Below the pieces are notes generated by a model. It had not been told where the DNA came from and made no database searches. It saw only the letters and a list, made by a program, of their open reading frames with translations. A program made the translations under genes and the position numbers. Positions 56,610-64,000 of a stretch of DNA of 64,000 nucleotides are shown here, piece by piece (position 1 is the stretch's first letter; the number at the start of each line of letters is the position of its first letter). The stretch comes from Beta vulgaris subsp. vulgaris (lineage: Eukaryota > Streptophyta > Magnoliopsida > Caryophyllales > Amaranthaceae), in assembly GCF_026745355.1 (NCBI RefSeq), contig NC_079202.1, positions 55,296,209 through 55,360,208 on the forward strand. Reading direction: 5' to 3'.

Positions 56610-59600
56610 ATGGGACTTTTTGATGGACTCCCTGTCCCATCTGATAAAGCTGTAAGTAGAACAATTCAATTCAATTTCAATTCAATGCATTAAAATGTGA
56701 TTGTTGCATTGATGCTATTAGTGATATTCTGGAAATATGTGTTGAGTGTATGCATATACATATGATGATTTTGTGTTCTTTTTGTTGTTGTTGTTGTCAT
56801 GATTTGGCAGCATTTGAGAGAGGATTTAGCAAGAATAGATGAAAGCTGGGCTGCGGCGCGCTTTGATTCGTTGCCTCATGTGGTCCGGTTGTTGACTGCA
56901 AAAGATGAATTGCAAGCCCTGAAAGAGCAGAGTGAGGTTATTGAGGATGTTGTGGATGAAGTTGTCCATGCCTATCACAGTGGTTTTAATAGAGCTATTC
57001 AGAATTATTCCCAGGTACCTTTTTATTTGTTTCAACTTGGAAATCGTCGTAAGTGATTAGAATTGATATGTGTCTTTAAAATGTTTTAGGGCTTATTTTT
57101 TTTGTGTTGATTGTTTTAAATATAAAGTCATGAGGTGAATTGAAAAGATATCCTAGTGGCTATACTTGCAAGTTTATGCAAAGTGAGGTTGGACTTGTCA
57201 TGAAGTGTTTCAAACTTTTGATTGCGAAGTGTTTTTGCACAAGAAAAGCGTGTAAGTGCTCAAAACCTAACTTGCAAAGTTGCTATGCTGGTATTTAAGA
57301 ATTGCTTAGCCTTGAGAGCAGTAACTTGGGTTTGCAAAAGGATATGGAACATTAGGTCTGGTCCGTTTCTTAATCTTTGTTCGTTCTGGTTGGACTTAAA
57401 AATCATGATGAGCGTGTTGGAAAAAGTTGCATTTAATTAGATAACTGAGAACCACTTGGACGTTCTATTAGGAAGGCTACTTGCACAGAGGAAAAGGAAA
57501 TATAGGGCGACAAGTCAAACTCCTGTTCTAGATCTCTAGGATCATCCTGGGCTTGGTGAATAATGCTGAAGCCAAATATGCTGAAAACAGAGCCAGAAGA
57601 CTTGTTGAGCCTACTTCTGTCAGTTGTAGTCATACACGAGTTGGTGGGATCAGAGTTTGATCCTATGGCACATATAAATTGGTTAGATGAAGCAGGGTGA
57701 GTCATCTTTGTAAGGCTTTGCCAACATGATCCTAATGACATATAGGCCTATGAGCTTAATATTCATAGGCTTGAGATGTATTATCCTTTAATTGAAGTTT
57801 ATATTAAATGTAAGAGAAAATTGAGTATCTCCACTTCCTTCCGGTCCTTTTTAATATCACCATCATACATCCACGAGTTAGACGAGGATTTTTTTGGGTG
57901 GAAACTCTTGCATCGTGCCTGGTCTCCATATAGGAGGTTCATGAAGCAGCCACATCTTTTTTAAGAGTTTTGTGTAGCGTAGCTATTTTTTTTTAGAGAT
58001 TCATGAAGCGTCTCGATTTTTTTTTTAGAATGTCTCATGCCTTTCTTAGTGATATTAAAGGGTTGGTGCCTAATATCAGGCTTCTGGGTGCATTCTCTTT
58101 TTATCATTTGATGATGAACGAGGTGGATTGGTATGAATTGAATGGATGAGAAGGGCAACATATCTTCCTAACATATTTCAAGCAACAAATTAGCAAGTTG
58201 ATTCAACATACTGGTTATCTACATAATGAATAACTTGGGAAGATATTGTCAGCAACAATTGAAAGAGGCCAGTACCACTTTATTCGTGATTGATCGAAGA
58301 TCTAGTTATGCATCACAACTTCCTTGCTGGGAGTTGATTTCCAATATGAGGCCCTTTTCTAGGTAAATAAATACTGATGGACTTCATGCTCCAAATAGAT
58401 TTCCAAATCCTCTCCAGAGGAGTTTAGATCCAGTAGAGTTAGTAAATAACTCTACCACGTAGAGTTTAACAAATCATAGCCACTGATTTTAAAATCAATG
58501 GTTTATATATTCTTTCCCAAAACTCCCCCCTATTTTCCCCAAAAAATTCTCCCCCTCCTTATCTCTTTCCATAAAATCTGAGTCGTTGATTTTAAAATAT
58601 AAGGTTAGGATTCAACTCCACTATGTAGAGTTTTCATCAAACTCCACCGAATCCGAACCCTCTCCAGACATGCATTCCTTAGCTTAATGTGTCCTTCCTA
58701 GTTAGTTACAACATTGTACAAAGGTCCTCGTCGATTGTGATACCATATTAAATCTTCAATGGGCACCTGTAACCTGCATAAACATCATCTTCAAAGGAGA
58801 GTCTTACTTCATACAAGCCTAGTGAAACTGGGGTTACGTCCTAAATCCAATTGGGAATAGGTGGAGTACCCTGATAGCTTATATGTTAAATCATTTTCCC
58901 TCTTTTTCTTCAACGTGAGACAACTGGTTCTAACTTACATGTGGGGTTTATCCGCTTCACACTTAGTACAATAGTACTCCTGAATAATTTCCCTCATCTT
59001 TCTCTTCTACTCTAGGACAAGTTTACTCTTGTTTGCTTTTCTAAAGCATTGCTGCTTGTCATTATACCAAATACTTCCTCTTTCTTTAAGTGGAATGATT
59101 TTTGGAATCTTCCTATCTATAACTCACCTCCACATCCATATTTATCGATGTTTATGAACCTATATGTGAAGTGTAAACCTGAAGAGCTTCTCCAAGAGAA
59201 GTATTCTAGTCTCTAGTTGCCAATATGTGGTATTATGTTCATTTGGCTCTTTGCAGTCGTGAGTTTACTCATTTTCCTAAGAGCGTCTTGTGTTCAGAGG
59301 TCTTCTTGGAGGGGAATGATTAGATGATGTGGCATCATCCTAAGAGTGGCCTGGGGCATCTTCTTTGTTAAGAGCTTTCGTTGCTTCCTCAAAAAACATT
59401 TGCCCATGCAGCAGGGAAGGAGAAGATCGGAATTGATGATGTTCTCAGGAGAAGGACCTTCATCGTTACTAGTTGTTGCGGACTTGCTGGTGTGCCTTAA
59501 GGAAGAGGAATTGATTACTGATCTGCTCTTCTTTTGTCTTAGGTTATTTTTTTCTTTGGCCCTTATCCTTAAGCTTGTTTGATTGAGCTGGTCCAACCTT

Positions 59601-62600
59601 GTTACACAAAAGATTCTCGTGTTGCTTAGAAAAGGATAGGCAAAGGTTGGTTTGCCGAGGTTCAGAAGAGGATTTTGTGGCCAATTTGGCGGTGCACTTG
59701 AAAAGAAAGAAATTAATGGATTTTTCAGGATTTAGCTTGCACTCACTAGAATTCTAAGTTCCATTATGTTCGGGTTTTGTATAGCTGGAGTCAATTTTTT
59801 GCTGTTTGAATGTTGCTTGATTTTGCCTTATTTTCTAGAAAGTTGCTCAATGATAGCTTGAGGGCTTGAACCTTTATTGTTTATAACCCTCTTTTCTTTA
59901 ATTCTTATGAGAGGAAAGTTCACTTATTTTTGCTAATGTACTTTTATATTGTTACCTGTTATTTTATGTGATTTTCTAATTATAGATGCGGCTTTTTTGG
60001 TCTGCCTTGCTAAAGTATCCTATTCTAGCCATGAAAGAATTTTGGTGTTGGGCAACATTCTTTGATCCTTTTGACATCTCTTACACATTGTTTGGATAGC
60101 AATGGTGGAGGAAAGAAAGGGGAGAGATGGGGGAGGCAGGAAGGGGAGAGAAGATTGAGTTTGCATTTTCCTTTCAAATCTTTCCAATTTTTCGAAATGG
60201 ATCCTTCCAATTCCATCCCCTTCCCTCCCCCCACAATATCTGAAAAAGAGAAAATGACTCCCCCCCCTTTCCCTTCTCTCCCCTTTTCTCCAAATTCCCC
60301 CATCTAATTTTTTTTGAGTAACCCTTTTATCACTCTGCTACAAAAAAGAATCTCAATTTTCCTTTTGTCTTCGGGATTATATTTCATTTGTTCTTTTGGC
60401 TTTGAGATTGTAATATCTGTTCAATTTGTAACTAGTGAATCATATTCAACAATCTCCGTCTTTTGTCTTTCTCTGATCAGATTTTGCGGTTATTTAGTGA
60501 ATCTGCGGATAGCATTTCTGTCTTAAAGGTTGATTTGGCCGAGGCAAAGAAACGACTGGGTGCTCGTAACAAGCAGTTGCATCAGTTCTGGTACCGGTCT
60601 GTTACGCTACGCCATATTATCTCCCTTTTAGATCAGATTGAGGGTATATCTAAGGTATATACAAATGCATTATGTTTGCCTGAATCCCAATATCTGCTTG
60701 CTACTTACTAACCTTCTTCTTGAGTATGTATAATTACAATAATTTTTACTAGGCAGTATGCTTCATGTGCATGTGGTGTAATGCATTATTATTTTGCAAG
60801 TGTTTTTGTTACTGTGGTGGACTGGTTTCTCGGCGTTATGTGTTATATTACTTGTATCACCTTGACATTTGAATTCCGGTCTACTTTTATTTTAACAAAT
60901 TGAATACATGCTCTCCTGTTGACCTGGTGTAAAAATATATATTGATTCCAGATTCTTTGTGACTTGTTTTAAGAAAAGAATTGGGGAGTATTATACCTTG
61001 GGCAAGTACTCCAAGTCCCAAGAGCAGAATTGCTTTGTCTTCACTTTTGAGGTCTCCTCTCTTTGCCAATTGGGTGATTAGTCCATTATGTAGGTTATGA
61101 GGCTTTTCCATCTTGAGTCCAAACATATCTTTGATGAGAAACAACTTGAAGACTTAGAAGGACTTTACTAATTCTCTCATATATTGTAACACCTTGGTTT
61201 TGTTTCATCAAATACACAATACTTATTTTTTGGTGGTCCAACCGCAATGTTTGCTGCCATACATCGCCTCAAATCTTCCCACCTGCAACTGCTGACATTT
61301 TCGGGGTTTCTATTCGTTAAGAGTATCATAACCCTTGTTGTGCTTGGATATGCTTCACTAGCTTTGCCGTAGGGGAAGGTGTTCTTATCACCTAACTACA
61401 ACATGATGAACTTTCCACCTAAAATCTCTTATCTCCTATCTTTTCTATCACGACATTGTGGCTCTAACATTTGTTATTGTGAACACTAGACAGAAAGTTA
61501 TAAAGTGGGAACTGGAATAACCAATATCATTTAGAAAGCACAAAATATACTCGTGAAATTTCTATGAGATAAGTTTGCTTAAGAAAACCACATTTATATT
61601 ACTGACCCATGAATGACTATTACTGTTAAGAATTAACACTCAAACGATCTCCCTAGATTATGTCTTACAAATCCCTTATCTTAAATACGCTATCAAGCTC
61701 CCTATGATCTTACCAGTGTAGAGAAACCTTAATTTTGACCACTTTATGTAGGACAGGATTTGTTCTCCTTCCCAACTTTTCTCTAGATCTATTGATAATC
61801 TAGAGTTAAACAACCTTTAGGAAACTGTAATTCATTTCTAAAATAACAGCAATTGAGTGCAAAATGATAACTAGAATCTTAAACATAATGTTTTACGATG
61901 TAACAAACCTAAAGTTGAACACTTTATGCCCGTCAAAAAAAGCACTTTCTGACAGGGAACAGCATGGTACGAAGTCCTGGATCCATGTTGGGTTTACTCA
62001 ACAAGATCCACCACCAGGAAAAAGTTCTTGGTAGTTGGTGAGAAGTTTGTTTGCTGACCTAAAAGGACTAAAGCAAACTCACTCCCCCTATAGAGATTGA
62101 TGGTCTACATGAAAAGTAAGATAATCACGACCTTTTCCTTAGGTCTTTAACGAATTTTTTGGAAATTGTGTGATGCTATAGATTTTTGAGAGCCACGTGC
62201 ATTTGTGTTCAAGCTATAATGAAATCTGACATTGACTGCTGAAGCAATTGCTATGTGATGTTAATGTTCTTTTGGCATGGCATAGGTTCCGGCCCGCATG
62301 GAGAAACTTATTGCTGAGAAGCAGTTCTATGCTGCAGTCCAACTGCATGTTCAATCCACATTGATGCTCGAGAGAGAGGGTCTGCAAACGGTTGGTCGCT
62401 CCAACTGATGTTACTGTTTTATATCTTTTTATTTTGCAACTCTTTTATGGTCATGCTGAATTGATCAGCCTTTGTTTTTGGACCTCGTTCCCCAAGGGTT
62501 TAGGGGTTGCATTTTTCATGATATGGTGTCAAATGTTTAGAGTTTTGGGAACTGTCAAAGGTTGTATCGAATTTCAAAAAGAAAATATTGCTGATGTGTT

Positions 62601-62860
62601 TGTTCCATGGATTAAATGACTTCACTGCGGCCTCCTATCCAGATACCAGCATAACATATGGTTCTCTTCTCCCCTAAAAAAAAAAGATACCAGCATAACA
62701 ATCTGAAAAGCTTTGGTTTGCGCATGATGTAAGTTATGTTTGATGCCCAGGTTGGCGCTCTTCAAGATGTTAAATCTGAGTTAACCAAGTTGCGTGGAGT
62801 TCTTTTCTACAAGGTTTTGGAAGACTTGCATGCCCACCTTTATAATAAAGGTGATTATAG
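56610..62860 (+). CDS. SEC8: Exocyst complex subunit SEC8 (5' part; gene continues beyond window)
   Basis: Coding exons seen: 56610-56651, 56811-57014, 60481-60654, 62286-62390, 62751-62860, giving the first 211 of roughly 1050-1070 residues expected. The last exon ends in phase 2 (TAT AG|GTATTA), and the next exon is not found before 64000. SEC8 is one of eight exocyst subunits that tether secretory vesicles to the plasma membrane, needed for tip growth and cell-plate work in plants. Recognition rests on MGLFDGLPVPSDK, ARIDESWAAARFDSLPHVV, NKQLHQFWYRSVTLRHII, SLLDQIEGISKVP and VGALQDVKSELTKLRG, all strongly plant SEC8-like. Residues 15-140 are helical and coiled-coil-like, as in the family's N-terminal region. 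Intron 2 (57015-60480) is 3.5 kb and intron 3 (60655-62285) 1.6 kb. Confidence 0.93.
57015..60480. other. SEC8 intron 2
   Basis: 3.5 kb without a recognised gene. A repeat-like block at 58730-58930 (GTGATACCATATTAAATC ... AATTGGGAATAGGTGGAGTA) matches a sequence style common between plant genes. 58426-58650 has opposed phrases (CTCTACCACGTAGAG, CTATGTAGAGTTTTCATC) suggesting a small inverted-repeat element. The 102-codon minus-strand frame at 57433-57741 has no family I know. Confidence 0.45.
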
Positions 62861-64000
62861 GTATTACCTTTTCCGTTCCTTGCTTTTTTGCTATCTGACA
62901 GAATTACCTAATTATGACGGAAAGTTGGAAGCTGAATGCTTAGACATTGCAAAGTTCTGTCTAAACTGTTATGTACCTTGGTGCTAGATGATCTTCTGCG
63001 ATGCTTTGTTAATGCAACTATTCATACTTGTGAGGATGACCCAAACTGTTTAAGGGTTGCCATCACTCCTTTGCTGTTGTGATCTTATGTTATGATGTAT
63101 GATGCACTCATCTCCCTCCTCATCCTTTTGATTGGCTATAGTCGAATTCAGGTTATTGACATGGATTTATCTTTTATTTGTATGAATGATTGGAAGTGTA
63201 GCATGTGCTAACCATGAACTTGCTTTCCTGTGCCTCATCTCTCCCTCTTTGTTTCTCTCTCTCTCTCTCTTAAAACTCCCTCTCCCTACATACGTTGATT
63301 TCCGTCTAAGTTCTGTATCCAGTCACTCCAATTTGACGTGGGATATGACCAGAAACAGAGACGAATAGGAGTCAGATCAACGGCTTACTTCTAGTCCTAA
63401 ATATAATATTTGTGTCATTAGTTGCTGAGACGGATCTAAATCATGTGTTATTTGGCATAGTAATTGTTATTACTTGACTGAAGCCTGGACGATCGTAGTG
63501 ATTTAAGAAGCTTATACGAGATAGGTTTTTGCTGAAAAGGGGCACTATTATTCAATCATGACGGATATTGGCGTCTAACTTTTGATTGGTAAGAAAATTG
63601 GGTAACGTATCATGCTGGTACAATCAAATTTCACGCATGAATCTAATTTCAGCCATTCCATTATAGAACACCCGAGCTGTTACGGACCGCAAAACTCCGT
63701 TGCAGGATGCTGTGAAAAAAATCTCATCCTTGCCATTGTCCGTCATGCAATGGTGAAGAACTTTTAGAAAATTTTTGCATCTCATGTTGGGTTAGTTTTT
63801 TGTTGGTATATAAACATGTCAAAAACCTTGGACTCTAACCCAACCAATATAATTAAAATGGATTAGAGTGCTTGATGCTAACTCGACCCATACAATATGA
63901 GTGGGTTAGCTGTGTTGACCTATCTAATCTTTTTTAAGTTGAAGTATGAGGAAAATGAACAAGTTAAATTGTCTTGTATTCAATTTGTTATACCATCGTT
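62861..64000. other. SEC8 intron 5 (incomplete), to window end
   Basis: No exon with SEC8 similarity or in-phase acceptor was identified. A CT microsatellite is at 63250-63270. Confidence 0.5.

Noticed and set aside
57433..57741. 102-codon minus-strand frame in SEC8 intron 2
   Set aside because: No recognised domain, promoter or splice signals. Length is not unusual for a 3.5-kb intron.
1..64000. CRISPR arrays, bacterial operons or ribosomal RNA
   Set aside because: No regular direct-repeat/spacer arrays and no rRNA sequence. Gene structure is eukaryotic with introns throughout.

Overview
This is about 64 kb of plant nuclear DNA. It is AT-rich, its genes are split by GT-AG introns, the gene products are plant-type, and dozens of plant transposons lie between and inside the genes. 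It is clearly a flowering plant and most likely a eudicot. A Caryophyllales species (spinach or beet relatives) is only a guess from the repeat style.

Five host genes are supported. (1) A full ABC transporter of subfamily C, ABCC8-like, on + (8286-16817). It has 11 coding exons and possibly a distant mini first exon. (2) A small, probably plastid-targeted DnaJ-type zinc-finger protein on + (26855-28932, 4 exons, 176 aa). (3) Ribose-phosphate pyrophosphokinase (PRPP synthetase) with an N-terminal extension typical of plastid forms on + (34506-40390, 9 exons, 404 aa). (4) An organellar bacterial-type aspartyl-tRNA synthetase on - (41297-49152, 15 exons, 677 aa), tail-to-tail with the PRPP synthetase. 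(5) The 5' part of exocyst subunit SEC8 on + (from 56610), which runs off the right edge after five coding exons. All exon joins listed were checked by reading frame.

Between genes the window is a transposon landscape. A Ty1-copia element on - (17991-24715) has nearly identical LTRs, a GTTTT target duplication, an intact gag and a broken pol. Its 1.36 kb leader carries extra short ORFs, one of which encodes a 48-residue proline/serine plus transmembrane protein behind its own TATA box. Four short non-autonomous Helitrons share the start TCTATACnAATAT. One sits in a Mutator-like MITE whose uninterrupted relative at 7029-7199 gives the empty site. Another is split by a Tourist/Harbinger-like element flanked by TTA. 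Also present are a solo LTR with a CAAAA duplication, many Stowaway-like MITEs in introns and promoters, Mutator-like elements with 9-bp duplications, a hAT-like element beside the aspartyl-tRNA synthetase start, and a TIR element embedded in TA microsatellites.

Layout: 1-8100 repeats only; 8.2-17 kb transporter; 18-24.7 kb copia element; 26.8-29 kb zinc-finger gene; 29-33.7 kb nested transposons; 34.5-49.2 kb PRPP synthetase and aspartyl-tRNA synthetase; 49.3-55.5 kb repeats; 56.6 kb to the end SEC8. The genes have no shared pathway. Three adjacent ones make predicted organelle proteins, which may be chance. The most unusual item is the extra promoter-plus-ORF cassette in the copia leader.
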